In this document: positions 44,166-53,674 of the stretch, one piece after another
Position numbering within the stretch: the stretch's first letter is position 1
How the letters are laid out: each line of letters opens with the position of its first letter
NCBI RefSeq assembly: GCF_034652275.1
Contig: NZ_JAXIWG010000004.1
Coordinates: 186,001-250,000 of the forward strand
DNA from: Yoonia sp034652275
Lineage (GTDB): Bacteria > Pseudomonadota > Alphaproteobacteria > Rhodobacterales > Rhodobacteraceae
DNA length: 64,000 nt
Direction: 5' to 3'
Program-made: the position numbers and the translations under genes
The notes under the pieces: generated by a model
Database searches by the model: none
The model's input: only the letters and a program-made list of their open reading frames with translations
Told to the model about the DNA's origin: nothing

Positions 44166-45908
44166 TCACTGCCCCCCCGGCGCCGCCAGTATGTTTCCGG
44201 CCCCAAACATAGTCCGTGCGGCAGCTAGCGCTTCTGCGCTGAGGGTCTGCGTTGCCAAAACCGCCAATCTTGTCTCTGGCCGAGAGATCGCGACATAGAA
44301 CAGGTTCCGTGCCCGATGAAAGCCGCTGACCTGCTTGGCGGGAATATCTCCAGTGTGCAGTTGCTCGAGAAAGCGCGGCCAATTATAATGGTTCCAGCCC
44401 CCACTAAGGACGACGAGCACGTTTTCGAATTGTGCGCCCTTGACACTGTGTTGAGTCGCAAAAGGCGTAAAACCTTCGACGAACTTTTTCACCTCAACAA
44501 GTTCCGAATAGCGGACATTGCGGAGGGCACGATGCCGCTTCAGAGAGTTAGGTTCTTCCTGTGTCTCATCAGGTCCAAGGGCCAGTATTTCGGCCTCCCG
44601 GCCAAGCACTCGCTCGCTCAGGCGGGGCCGGGCAGTTGACTTCAGATGGTCGATAACATCACCGATGGTGCCATTGAGGCGTAGATAGACAAGTCGATCC
44701 ATATCTGCGGCCCAGGCGGCCTTGTCCGTATATGATCGGATAGTGGGCGCGCGGCCCATATGGGAAAACATTTCGCCAAATTTGCGGGCCATATAGGCCG
44801 CGCAAACAGGCTCAACCAAGTCGATTAGACAGGCGATCAGCGGGTCTTCCTTCTTAACGAACGCCTCCTTGTGCTCGAATATAGCCGCAATTGTCGGGTA
44901 GCCCTGTTTGGCCGCAATCGCGTTGTGGGTAAGCATAAGTATCTTCGTCCGGGTCGGAGAAAAATCCCAGCCATCCGTCGTGAGGCGATCTTTTAGGCGC
45001 TCTACCGTCGCAGCATGTAAGTCTTCCTGTAGATCATCCTTGTATGGACTAGCCGTTCTTCTTTCACCGCCGAGCCCATTGCAATGGAAGAACCGCGCTT
45101 CGCCTAGAGCTTGCGGGTCCCGAACCGCCTGCGGAAGTTGGGGGCGGAGGTTGTTCAGGACATCGACGACGGCCGGCACCGACCGGAAATTTGAGCCCTT
45201 ATCAATCCCTATGACATTCGGAAAGGCTGTCAGTTCGTAGTCGCTGCGATAAATGGTTTGCCAATGATCGCCGAACAGACCGGTGACCGGGCCTTCATTG
45301 GCAGCAAAGAAATGCTCCGACATCGCAGACATAACGGTGGGGTCCGTGTCTTGGTATTCATCGATGAATAGAACGGGATAGAGCCCGGTAAACAATCGCC
45401 TGATTTTTGGCTGAGCAAGTAGACTGGCGAGGAATTTCGGCACGTGGTCGTGGTGGAGGGTAATACGTTTGTCATCAATTCCAAAGAAGCCGAGATTATA
45501 TTCGACAACCTGATCCTTAACCCCGCCCGCCGCTTCGATCGCCTCAACCTCCCGATCCGAGGTCAGCGCGGCGACCTTTTCCCGAAGCGCCTTCTGGTGC
45601 TGGGACAGGAATGACCACGCAAAGCCATGAATGGTGTTCACGAGGATCGCGGGATGATCCTCGATGTCCTGCGCTATCTCTTTGCGCGCAACCTCCGTGT
45701 AGGTGATGCAGGCAACCTTCTGCCCAGCGCGGATCAGAGCCGGTCCCCGCTCCGAGATGATCTTCTTAAGGGCCTCAACCAGAGAGTAGGTTTTGCCTGC
45801 ACCGGCGCCGGCTTCAAGACGGAAATTGAGTCCGTCTTGCAAGCAGGCCTCAACTCGCTCCTGCGCGGCCCGCGCCGCGGCAACGGCCGGCGAGATCTCC
45901 CCCGTCAA
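44166..45908 (-). CDS. UvrD/Rep-like helicase, GajB-like partner of the OLD nuclease
   Basis: This is a 580-residue superfamily 1 helicase. Motifs are Walker A LEAGAGAGKTYSL (residues 32-44), motif Ia ACITYTEVARKEIAQDI, NTIHGFAWSF, Walker B VLFIDEYQDTDPTVMS, GDHWQTIY, SNFRSVPAVV (motif IV), and the C-terminal motif THNAIAAK followed later by TQHSVKGAQFENVLVV and VAISRPETRL. It overlaps the OLD nuclease gene by 4 bp. This gene pair is the arrangement of class 2 OLD/Gabija defence systems (GajA-GajB), where the helicase senses or unwinds DNA for the nuclease. Confidence 0.9.
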   Translation of the reverse strand: MTGEISPAVAAARAAQERVEACLQDGLNFRLEAGAGAGKTYSLVEALKKIISERGPALIRAGQKVACITYTEVARKEIAQDIEDHPAILVNTIHGFAWSFLSQHQKALREKVAALTSDREVEAIEAAGGVKDQVVEYNLGFFGIDDKRITLHHDHVPKFLASLLAQPKIRRLFTGLYPVLFIDEYQDTDPTVMSAMSEHFFAANEGPVTGLFGDHWQTIYRSDYELTAFPNVIGIDKGSNFRSVPAVVDVLNNLRPQLPQAVRDPQALGEARFFHCNGLGGERRTASPYKDDLQEDLHAATVERLKDRLTTDGWDFSPTRTKILMLTHNAIAAKQGYPTIAAIFEHKEAFVKKEDPLIACLIDLVEPVCAAYMARKFGEMFSHMGRAPTIRSYTDKAAWAADMDRLVYLRLNGTIGDVIDHLKSTARPRLSERVLGREAEILALGPDETQEEPNSLKRHRALRNVRYSELVEVKKFVEGFTPFATQHSVKGAQFENVLVVLSGGWNHYNWPRFLEQLHTGDIPAKQVSGFHRARNLFYVAISRPETRLAVLATQTLSAEALAAARTMFGAGNILAAPGGQ

Positions 45909-48013
45909 AGCACGACCTCGGCCTGGGCGGCCGCTTCCGCTACCACCGGATCAATTTCGGGCGGCGGCACTTGGATCGCCGGTGCAGGCGGTGGCTCAGA
46001 AAGCCACACCAGCGCTTCCCGTATATAAAGCGGCACGTTCCAATTCTCTGGCATCAGTGCAAAGCGGATTGCCTCGGCGGACTTACCGAATTCGGCCGCC
46101 TTCTCCCAAGCGATTCGAGCCGCTGTGGGGTCGTTTGCAATTTCAAATCTTGGCAAATTGGCGAGAATGAGCGCATCCTCATAACTGCGGGCACAGTGGT
46201 TGGAGCCTTCTTCCGGGATCTGATAGGCGAGCCGGTAGAAATTCCGTGTTTTCTCCACCGAGGTCTTTGCGCGTAACTCCGCCATCGAAATTGCAGGGTC
46301 TTCAAACCATGCCTTCAGAGCGCTGTTCGAGGTCCGCTCCCCGTCTTCGGTAGGGCATTTCCGATACTTGCCGTTAATCAGCTGAACCGCATCAAGGTCC
46401 GTTATCACTATGGATTTCAGCTCAAGATAATCCAAGAGCGGGAAGAACTTTTGGGCATAGGCGCCGCCGATCTCCATGACAGTCAGATACTGTCTGCCGA
46501 GGCGGTTGGCTGCATCAAGTGTCTCGTCGACCATACGTATGATACGTGGCATCACGATCCGCTCGCTGGCACCCTCGACCAAAATAGCCTTGTCGGCAAA
46601 ATAAAGATCGCACTTTGTCAGCGTCATATACTGCTGCAGAAATGCGCGGTCATCCGGCGATATTGTTGCAGCGCCCCTCCGGAAGTCCTTAACCTTGGTC
46701 TTGCGGCAGCCCGGCGTTTGTGAGGGGACGTTCAGGAAGTATCTGATGGCGTCAAACTTAGCGGCATTGGCCAGGTGCGACGAATGGGTCGAGACCACAA
46801 ACTGGGCCGCCCAGGCCGGTTCGTCCGCGTATCGATCAGAAAGAATGCCGATAGCGGCGTTCAGCTGTGAGATAAAAACCTCCTGCATCTGCGGATGAAG
46901 ATGCGCCTCCGGCTCCTCGATAAAGACCAGATGAACCGCAGGTCGGGAGGGTAGGTTGCGATAGGATTTATGAATGGTTTCGAGCTGGAAAAGGATGTAA
47001 ATCAGGTTTCGGGTTCCCAACCCGTTGTAACCCTCGGGCAGATGGACACCGTCCATTCCGGAGTAGAGAATGCGGGTATTGTCCGTCAGCACGCTTTCGA
47101 TATCGATAGTAGTATGCGGCCTCAGTTCGGTGTCATTCAGGCCGGGAAATCCGAAGAGGCTCAAAGCAGGCAACAGGCCGCGCAATTGCGTATCGAAGCC
47201 GCCTTGCATTGCGCTTTCCACCCGCGCAACGGAATCTTTCATCTGTGACACAATCAGCTGATCTTCCGGTGCTGCAGTGAGCGTATCTGCAGTCCGGAAA
47301 AGCTGGCTCAGGAGCTTGCCGATCACATCCGGATCGCCCTTCTTCCCGGGTTCCAGCGTCCGCTGAGCGCCAATAAAGCCCACCTGGATTAGTGCAGAGA
47401 GCTCGGCGGAATTTGCGAACATGCGGCGATTGGTGGGGTCCGTTGGATCGATCGCACACACACGAAGCGCGTAGACATGCGGAATTTGCATACGAAGATG
47501 CCGGAAGAATGCGACATTGGGATCGGTGGGCAAGGGGGGCTCAGGGTCTAAGTCTTCTACACCGGCCTCGCCTTCTGCGAGAACAGGCAGGTCGAGGAGG
47601 TCCCCTACCTTAGAGAGAACAGGCGCATATTCGATTCTTGCGATAGCAATTCTGCAAGCCGGGTCCAGATCAATGATGAACGGTGAAAGCGGCCCAAGGT
47701 CTCCGGTTGCCTCGTAGCTGAAAGTGAGATCCAGCGAAATGGTGGGCAGCGCATCTAGCAAAACACTTGCCGGCGCATCGCCGTCAACGCGCTGTGTCCG
47801 GCATGCAACAAAAGCCGCGCGAAGCGATGCTGAAAAATCCTCCAGCCGGAATTGCCCTGCCTTATCACCAACAAAACGGTCTAGCACCTCGGTCAGAGAT
47901 GTCTTGCCGCTGTTATTGCGACCTACGATGACCGTTGAACTGGCCTCGACAGAAATTTCTACATCTTCAAGAAGCCTGAAACCGCGCACATGTATCCCGG
48001 TCAGTCTGATCAT
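45905..48013 (-). CDS. OLD-family ATP-dependent nuclease with TOPRIM domain, GajA-like
   Basis: This 702-residue protein has an N-terminal ABC-type ATPase: GIHVRGFRLLEDVEISVEAS, then TVIVGRNNSGKTSL (Walker A). It continues with VFIEEPEAHLHPQMQEVFIS (Walker B) and VVSTHSSHLANAAKFD. A TOPRIM nuclease follows, with AILVEGASERIVMP (catalytic Glu) and SIVITDLDAVQL (DxD). About 200 further residues follow. GajA proteins are usually near 580 residues, so this is a longer form. I start at ATG 48013, which gives the family N-terminus MIRLTGIHVRGFR. An upstream ATG at 48055 is possible. Confidence 0.88.
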   Translation of the reverse strand: MIRLTGIHVRGFRLLEDVEISVEASSTVIVGRNNSGKTSLTEVLDRFVGDKAGQFRLEDFSASLRAAFVACRTQRVDGDAPASVLLDALPTISLDLTFSYEATGDLGPLSPFIIDLDPACRIAIARIEYAPVLSKVGDLLDLPVLAEGEAGVEDLDPEPPLPTDPNVAFFRHLRMQIPHVYALRVCAIDPTDPTNRRMFANSAELSALIQVGFIGAQRTLEPGKKGDPDVIGKLLSQLFRTADTLTAAPEDQLIVSQMKDSVARVESAMQGGFDTQLRGLLPALSLFGFPGLNDTELRPHTTIDIESVLTDNTRILYSGMDGVHLPEGYNGLGTRNLIYILFQLETIHKSYRNLPSRPAVHLVFIEEPEAHLHPQMQEVFISQLNAAIGILSDRYADEPAWAAQFVVSTHSSHLANAAKFDAIRYFLNVPSQTPGCRKTKVKDFRRGAATISPDDRAFLQQYMTLTKCDLYFADKAILVEGASERIVMPRIIRMVDETLDAANRLGRQYLTVMEIGGAYAQKFFPLLDYLELKSIVITDLDAVQLINGKYRKCPTEDGERTSNSALKAWFEDPAISMAELRAKTSVEKTRNFYRLAYQIPEEGSNHCARSYEDALILANLPRFEIANDPTAARIAWEKAAEFGKSAEAIRFALMPENWNVPLYIREALVWLSEPPPAPAIQVPPPEIDPVVAEAAAQAEVVL

Positions 48014-48103
48014 AACATTTCCCGCTCGAACATTTACGGATTGATGCCAGCTCAACCACCGGGTGTCACCATGTTTTTGATCCGGCTTCTTACTTTGCCA
48101 GAG

Positions 48104-49003
48104 TTATCCCGCACTCAAAGCATGAAGCTGCATCGTCGCTTGTCTGTCTTTCATCCGAAAATGCGCCCATGCCAGTTGCGGCCGATGCCCCGCACCAATG
48201 TCTAGGTCGACAGCGCGAAACTCGTCGACCCCATCGCAAACCGAAAGCTGGTCCGGATATCGCAGGTCTTCTCGCAGGGCAGGGGTATGGCCATGGACGG
48301 CGACCGTAGGTCGGGTCTGTTGGCGGGCAGGATCTGGATCGTTCGCGTCCCATCCCCCCGTCCAATCAAGAAAAGGATAGCGGATCGTTGCCCAGTGATC
48401 GTCCGTCCTGACATTCCGACGATCCTGTTCAAGAAATGCCGCCCTGTCGCGATGCGGATGGATGCCCGCATGAACGAAAATCAGATCGCCAAGGACGAGA
48501 TAACTTGGGCCATGGGCGATTTGCTCAAAATAGGCGGGCGGGATTTGTTTCTGGAGATGAGAAGTGATCTCTGACCAACTGTTTTCTCGCCAGCACAGGT
48601 CCGCCTCCGCCAGCACGTTTTTGCCGCCATTCATCAGCCAGTGTTCGAGCGCGTCATCGGCCTCGAGTGCGTCCAGCAACATCAGGTCATGGTTGCCCGG
48701 TAGGATATGGAGATGATCGGCGGCAGCCAGCGTAAGGCCATTCACCGCCAGATGAATGCTGGCGATAGACTTCGGGCCACGGTCAATCAAATCGCCGAGG
48801 AAAACCATATGGCGGACCAGAGCGGTTCGCGGGGTCTGGGCGATCGAGGTGAGGGCCACTTCGAGCAGATCAGCCTGACCGTGGACGTCGCCGATCGTAA
48901 ATATCTCGGTGCTACCGGGCAACGCACCGGGCAAATTGCGCCACGGTAGGCTTAAGTGTTTCAGGTGTGGGCCGGTTCGGGACGTTTCGAAGTCATCAGT
49001 CAC
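48104..49003 (-). CDS. Calcineurin-like phosphoesterase, PPP/ApaH-like
   Basis: This is a 299-residue protein with a full PPP-type metallophosphatase site: FTIGDVHGQADLL (about residue 36), VFLGDLIDRGPKS, HILPGNHDLML, IFVHAGIHP and VAVHGHTPA. The closest relatives by motif are serine/threonine phosphatases and diadenosine tetraphosphatases, so the substrate may be phosphoprotein or nucleotide. It overlaps the next phosphoesterase gene by 4 bp and lies 90 bp before the OLD nuclease start, so all four genes are probably one transcription unit. Confidence 0.85.
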   Translation of the reverse strand: MTDDFETSRTGPHLKHLSLPWRNLPGALPGSTEIFTIGDVHGQADLLEVALTSIAQTPRTALVRHMVFLGDLIDRGPKSIASIHLAVNGLTLAAADHLHILPGNHDLMLLDALEADDALEHWLMNGGKNVLAEADLCWRENSWSEITSHLQKQIPPAYFEQIAHGPSYLVLGDLIFVHAGIHPHRDRAAFLEQDRRNVRTDDHWATIRYPFLDWTGGWDANDPDPARQQTRPTVAVHGHTPALREDLRYPDQLSVCDGVDEFRAVDLDIGAGHRPQLAWAHFRMKDRQATMQLHALSAG

Positions 49004-49827
49004 ACCAATCCCTTTTCGAAGATAGCCACCTCAGTCCCCTTAGCGATGTGCTCGTCATACCCGAGCGACACATTCCGCACGAAGGTGCCGCCGCGCTGGA
49101 TGTCCATTTGCACATGTGTATGGCCGAAGAGCCATTGTTTTGGCTTATATCGGTCGATCATGTCGCTGAGATCCGACGCATAGGCCGGGGCCGCAGTAAA
49201 CCCCTCGGGGATGCAGGCCGGCAAAGGCGCATGATGGGTGACCACAATTGTGTCCCCTCCAAAAGCTTTTGCCAAATGTGTTTCCAGCCAGGAGCGGTGG
49301 TCCGCGTGGACACGCACAATATCAACCGGACGAATTCGGCGGTGGCCGGCACCGGCTAGACGTATGTATCTGTAATCATTAAGTTGGTGCGCCGCATCGC
49401 GCATCCCGATTTCCACAGACCCTTGGAGCGCGAAATCGGTCCAAAGGGTGCAGCACAGATATCGCGTGTCACCAATGAAGATCAATCGCTTCTGAGCAAA
49501 ATTCGCTCCCTCCGTCTGGCATATTAGAGCAAGCCGTGCGTCGTCGTCGACCGAATGGTGATAGTAGTCGTGATTTCCGGGCACCACCCAGACCCGACGA
49601 AGGTCAATGTATCCGCTCAAATGCTTGAGAACGTTCGGCCAGCGTGTTTTGGGCTTGTCGCTCAAATCCCCCGCAATGATCAGCGCATCCAGCGACGAAA
49701 GGGTGCCCGGTGCAAGACCCGCAAGCGGATCCCGGCGGACAGTCAGCCACCGATCAAGATGCAGATCGGCGATCACCATCACCTTGCCCGACGTATGTGC
49801 CAATTCGCTGTCCCCGCCTTCTACCAC
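49000..49827 (-). CDS. Calcineurin-like metallophosphoesterase
   Basis: This is a 275-residue phosphoesterase of a different subfamily from its neighbour. Motifs are VMVIADLHLDRW (about residue 16), ALIIAGDLSDKP, VWVVPGNHDYYHH, IVVTHHAPLPACIP and WLFGHTHVQMD. The site is complete. The start is GTG 49827, overlapping the stop of a possible 98-codon ORF. An internal ATG 48 bases later would cut just before the first motif and is less likely. It is first of the block phosphoesterase-phosphoesterase-OLD-UvrD. Confidence 0.82.
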   Translation of the reverse strand: MVEGGDSELAHTSGKVMVIADLHLDRWLTVRRDPLAGLAPGTLSSLDALIIAGDLSDKPKTRWPNVLKHLSGYIDLRRVWVVPGNHDYYHHSVDDDARLALICQTEGANFAQKRLIFIGDTRYLCCTLWTDFALQGSVEIGMRDAAHQLNDYRYIRLAGAGHRRIRPVDIVRVHADHRSWLETHLAKAFGGDTIVVTHHAPLPACIPEGFTAAPAYASDLSDMIDRYKPKQWLFGHTHVQMDIQRGGTFVRNVSLGYDEHIAKGTEVAIFEKGLV

Positions 49828-50117
49828 AGTCCATCAGGTCGATCTTTAACATTGATACTTGCAGGATGTGCTTTCGACAACCATTCCGGTTGCTGATCTG
49901 TCAATTTGTTCAGGACGTTAACCATTGATCCGTTGAGTAAGAGGCATTGTGCCAATGCTTTTAGAGAATGGCCGAGTCCGCGATTCTTGCCATAGGCGGC
50001 AACCTGTTGAAATGCCGAAATCACTGACGAAACCGTTTCAGTCAACAAGCAGGGTTTAGAGGCTATCCAACTCACCACCCCCCTCGTCAAAGGTTGCCAG
50101 TAGCCCCTCGATGCCAA
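49821..50117 (-). CDS. Doubtful small ORF before the phosphoesterase operon
   Basis: This open frame of up to 98 codons has its stop overlapping the GTG of the phosphoesterase (GTGGTAG). The part after residue 22 (CLLTETVSSVISAFQQVAAY, GKNRGLGHSLKALAQCLLLN) has helical, protein-like composition. There is no clear ribosome site, and the beginning overlaps the end of the next gene by 62 bp. It is either a small gene starting near 50050 or a chance frame. Confidence 0.3.
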   Translation of the reverse strand: MASRGYWQPLTRGVVSWIASKPCLLTETVSSVISAFQQVAAYGKNRGLGHSLKALAQCLLLNGSMVNVLNKLTDQQPEWLSKAHPASINVKDRPDGLW

Positions 50118-50505
50118 AAATCACCCGACCCACTGCGGCTTTCCGTGCGAGGATGCCGAGCTTTATCATCATGATTGCGACGGTCGCGTCATGGGCTGGA
50201 CGCATGCCAGTGATCACCATTTCGCCGGAATGAAGGTTGAACCACGCGGGATCAAGCTTTTTAGCCGCGATCAGGTTAACGAAGGCCTTGGGGCGTTCTT
50301 CTGACCCGATTGCGGCAAAGGCTGCGCGGATGTCGGCGTCGGGTGACAGGAGCGGCATCCGCTGGTCGATGAATGCCTCGATTAGGTCGCGCTTGTCGCG
50401 CCGCTGGACTTGCGACAACATAAGCTCAAAGATACGCCGCCGCATCTCGTGCGATTTCAGGCTTTCCATATCTCTGGACAAGCGGCTATGTTCCACAACT
50501 CGCAC
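50056..50505 (-). CDS. Hypothetical protein
   Basis: This is an ORF of about 149 codons starting at GTG 50505, or 137 if ATG 50469 is used. It is soluble and helical, with MRRRIFELMLSQVQRRDKRD, SPDADIRAAFAAIGSEERPK and MKLGILARKA-like helices (IMMIKLGILARKAAVGRVIF). No family is recognised. It lies between the phosphoesterase block and the SNF2-helicase block and is divergent from the latter, so it could be a small partner or regulator of either. Its GC content matches the surrounding cargo. Confidence 0.45.
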   Translation of the reverse strand: MRVVEHSRLSRDMESLKSHEMRRRIFELMLSQVQRRDKRDLIEAFIDQRMPLLSPDADIRAAFAAIGSEERPKAFVNLIAAKKLDPAWFNLHSGEMVITGMRPAHDATVAIMMIKLGILARKAAVGRVIFGIEGLLATFDEGGGELDSL

Positions 50506-50809
50506 TTACATTGGGCCTGAGACACCTAACCCGCTTTTCATGACGATGCTTCGGAACAAGCACTCGATGCCAAAAATTCAATCGGTTTTGAAAGACCTCA
50601 TGGGTCAGACAACGATCAACGACAATTCGTGCAATTTTAATGATGTCCTGCCGATGACCGTCCACTTTGCCACAATGGTTGGCGACATTCTGGTGATGGG
50701 ATCCGCATAAGAAGGGGGGCCACAGCCCTTCAAATACTACTTCGTATTGAACAGGTGTATGAAAACTGTGAGCATGAGCAGAGCATGAAGGTTTAAGGTG
50801 ACGGGTTTA

Positions 50810-53674
50810 ATGAAGGAAAACTACAGCGTCTATCAGGCAAAATACTTCGCGCATTTCCTGACCCGCGAAGGTATCGGCGAGGATGAGGCCCTGACCCAGT
50901 CGCTTTCGTCGGCGCGGGTGGACATCAATCCTCATCAGGTGGACGCCGCTATGTTCGCTATGCGCTCGCCATTGTCCAAGGGCGTCCTGCTTGCAGACGA
51001 GGTTGGCCTCGGCAAAACGATTGAGGCCGCTCTGGTGCTGAGCCAGCGTTGGTGGGAACAGCACCGTAATCTGCTTCTCATCGTGCCGGCGTCCTTGCGC
51101 AAGCAATGGGCGACCGAATTGCGGGAGAAGTTTTCTCTGCCTTCGGTCATCCTTGATGCCAAACGTCTCAAGGACATGCTTGCTGCCGGCCATCCTAACC
51201 CTGTCGGACGCAGGGGCGGGATCATCATTATGTCCTATGAATTCGCGGCCAGAATGGCAGATACCCTGCGCGTCGTGCCATGGGATTTGGTGGTCTTTGA
51301 CGAGGCACACAAGTTGCGCAATGTCTATAAAGCCGCCGAAAGCTCACGGGCCGCTGTGCTCCGCGACGCGCTTGCCGGGAGGCAAAAGCTGCTGTTGACC
51401 GCCACGCCGCTGCAAAACAACCTGATGGAACTCTACGGCCTCGTCACGATTATCGATGACACCTATTTCGGATCCGAGCAGGCCTTCCGGGCGGAGTTTG
51501 GCGGGCGCGAGGATATAGCGGCGCGTGCCTTGCTGGCCAAGCGGTTGGAACCCATCTGCAAACGCACACTCCGGCGTCAGGTGCAGAAGGCGGGTCTGAT
51601 CAACTACACGAACCGACTGCCGAAGACCTTTGACTTCACGCCCGACCGGCTCGAAGTCGACCTTTACAACTCTGTCTCCGCCTATCTACAGAACCCCGAC
51701 ACCATCGCTCTGGGCCAGAACGGGCGTCACCTCGTCACACTAATGCTGCGCAAGATCCTTGGATCGTCCTCCTTTGCCATCGCGCAGACACTGGACAAGA
51801 TGGTCCACCGACTTGAGGCGAAGCTGATCGTTGATGACGATACGCTGGACGACATCGACGGTTTCGCCGAGGAGGCCGAGGAATGGCGCGACGCTGGAGC
51901 CGGGGCCGAGGCAGACGCGGTCGAGGATCATTCCGATGACACCGTCGAAAAGATCGACCCTAAGAAGCTGCAAGCCGAAATAAATGAGCTAACACGATAT
52001 CGCGATCTGGCCCGGTCGATTGGCGAAAATGCCAAGGGGAAGGCCCTGCTTGATTGCCTGTCGGGTGTTCTGATGGAGATCCAAACCAAAGGCGGTCAGT
52101 GCAAGGCGGTGGTATTCACGGAGTCAGTGCGCACTCAAGGATACCTTCGTGATCTGCTGGAGCAAAACGGATTTTCCGGGCAGACCGTAATCATAAACGG
52201 CTCGAACTCAGACAAGGACAGCGCGGCCATTTACAAGGCATGGATGGAAAAGAACCGCGGGACCGAGGCCATCTCGGGGTCGAAAACAGCGGATATGAAA
52301 GCGGCCATTGTCGACGCCTTCCGCCATGACCGCAGCATCCTGATCGCGACGGAATCAGGGGCTGAGGGCATCAACTTGCAGTTCTGTTCGCTGCTGATCA
52401 ACTACGACCTGCCGTGGAACCCGCAGCGAGTCGAACAGCGGATCGGCCGCTGTCACCGTTACGGCCAGAAGATCGACGTCACCGTCATCAACTTCATCAA
52501 CCGCAAGAACCAGGCCGAAGAACGCATTCACCAACTGCTCGAACAGAAGTTCAAGTTGTTCGACGGGGTGTTCGGATCCTCGGATGAGGTGCTCGGGGCC
52601 ATCGAGTCCGGGGTCGATATCGAGCGTCGTATCCTCGAAATTGTCCAGCAAAGCCGGACTGATGAAGAGATTAACGCCGCCTTCGACAAGCTTCAGCTGG
52701 AATTCAGCACCGAGATCGACGAGGCCAAGCAGGACGCCCGCAACAAGCTGCTGTCGGAAATGGATGACAAGGTTATCGAACGGCTGCTGGGCCGCAAAGA
52801 CAGTGTCAGCTCTGCAATCGGCGATTTCAAACGGGCGCTCTTGAACCTTGCGCGGGCCGAGTTGCCTGAGGCGCGTTTTCATCCGGATCATGCACAGCGG
52901 TTTGATCATGCCAGCTATACTTGGTCCACTGAATGGCCCGAGGCAGATGAGCGGGGTTGGCGGTTCTTCCGACTGGCTGATGAGGATCTGGCCGATCGGC
53001 TGGTGGCACAGGCCAAGGGGCGCGATCTGGCCCCCGCTGCGTTGGAATTCGACTATGCAGCCTATGACGGCAACCTTGGCGATGTGGCGCGGTTGCGGGG
53101 GCAGTCGGGCTGGATGCGGGTGGCACGGTTGACGCTCGAAACCCCGGCGCGCACATGGGACGAAATCATTTGCGCCGCCTTCACCGATGATGGCATGCCG
53201 CTTGACCCTGACACGGCTGAACGGATGTTGCGGGTGCCTGCCTGCGTTACAGCGGCAGATACAGGGATGCTGCCCGATGCGGAGCTGGCCACTGTTGTGT
53301 CAGAACGGCAGACGGCCCTTGTGGGCATCGCACAGGAACGGCTTGGCGAATTCCTGAACGAGGAAGAAGACCGCCTTGATGCCTGGCGCAACGATGCGCG
53401 GGTGGCCTATGATCAACAGATGAAGGCGCTGACCAAGGAAGCGGCTGAAAAAACGAAACTGGCCCGCGCCACGGCCAATCTGCAGGACAAGGTTGAATTG
53501 CAGCGCGAGGCCAAGGCCTTGAAAAGGCAGGTCGACGACCTGCAACACCAACTCTATACCCGGTTGAGAGAGATCGATGATGAGCGGGAACGGATGCTGG
53601 ACGTGATTGCCGAGCAGCTGAACCTGACGCCTCAGGCCCTCGACCTGTTCACAATTAGATGGAGCCTGACCTGA
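50810..53674 (+). CDS. SNF2/RapA-type helicase of a type III-like restriction locus
   Basis: This is a 954-residue superfamily 2 helicase. Walker A is VLLADEVGLGKTIEAALVLS (about residues 59-78), motif Ia LLIVPASLRKQW, motif II LVVFDEAHKLRN, motif III LLLTATPLQNNLMELYGLVT. The C-terminal helicase half is ILIATESGAEGINLQFCSLL, then PWNPQRVEQRIGRCHRYGQK. The last 300 residues include a long charged coiled coil (AEKTKLARATANLQDKVELQ). I prefer ATG 50810 (AAGGTG 9 bases upstream) to GTG 50798. It overlaps mod by one base. Such a RapA-like helicase is not part of a plain type III system but does occur with them. Confidence 0.85.
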   Translation: MKENYSVYQAKYFAHFLTREGIGEDEALTQSLSSARVDINPHQVDAAMFAMRSPLSKGVLLADEVGLGKTIEAALVLSQRWWEQHRNLLLIVPASLRKQWATELREKFSLPSVILDAKRLKDMLAAGHPNPVGRRGGIIIMSYEFAARMADTLRVVPWDLVVFDEAHKLRNVYKAAESSRAAVLRDALAGRQKLLLTATPLQNNLMELYGLVTIIDDTYFGSEQAFRAEFGGREDIAARALLAKRLEPICKRTLRRQVQKAGLINYTNRLPKTFDFTPDRLEVDLYNSVSAYLQNPDTIALGQNGRHLVTLMLRKILGSSSFAIAQTLDKMVHRLEAKLIVDDDTLDDIDGFAEEAEEWRDAGAGAEADAVEDHSDDTVEKIDPKKLQAEINELTRYRDLARSIGENAKGKALLDCLSGVLMEIQTKGGQCKAVVFTESVRTQGYLRDLLEQNGFSGQTVIINGSNSDKDSAAIYKAWMEKNRGTEAISGSKTADMKAAIVDAFRHDRSILIATESGAEGINLQFCSLLINYDLPWNPQRVEQRIGRCHRYGQKIDVTVINFINRKNQAEERIHQLLEQKFKLFDGVFGSSDEVLGAIESGVDIERRILEIVQQSRTDEEINAAFDKLQLEFSTEIDEAKQDARNKLLSEMDDKVIERLLGRKDSVSSAIGDFKRALLNLARAELPEARFHPDHAQRFDHASYTWSTEWPEADERGWRFFRLADEDLADRLVAQAKGRDLAPAALEFDYAAYDGNLGDVARLRGQSGWMRVARLTLETPARTWDEIICAAFTDDGMPLDPDTAERMLRVPACVTAADTGMLPDAELATVVSERQTALVGIAQERLGEFLNEEEDRLDAWRNDARVAYDQQMKALTKEAAEKTKLARATANLQDKVELQREAKALKRQVDDLQHQLYTRLREIDDERERMLDVIAEQLNLTPQALDLFTIRWSLT

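Noticed and set aside
50540..50710. Short plus-strand frame upstream of the SNF2-type helicase
   Set aside because: Only 56 codons, no ribosome site and no recognised motif; more likely leader sequence.
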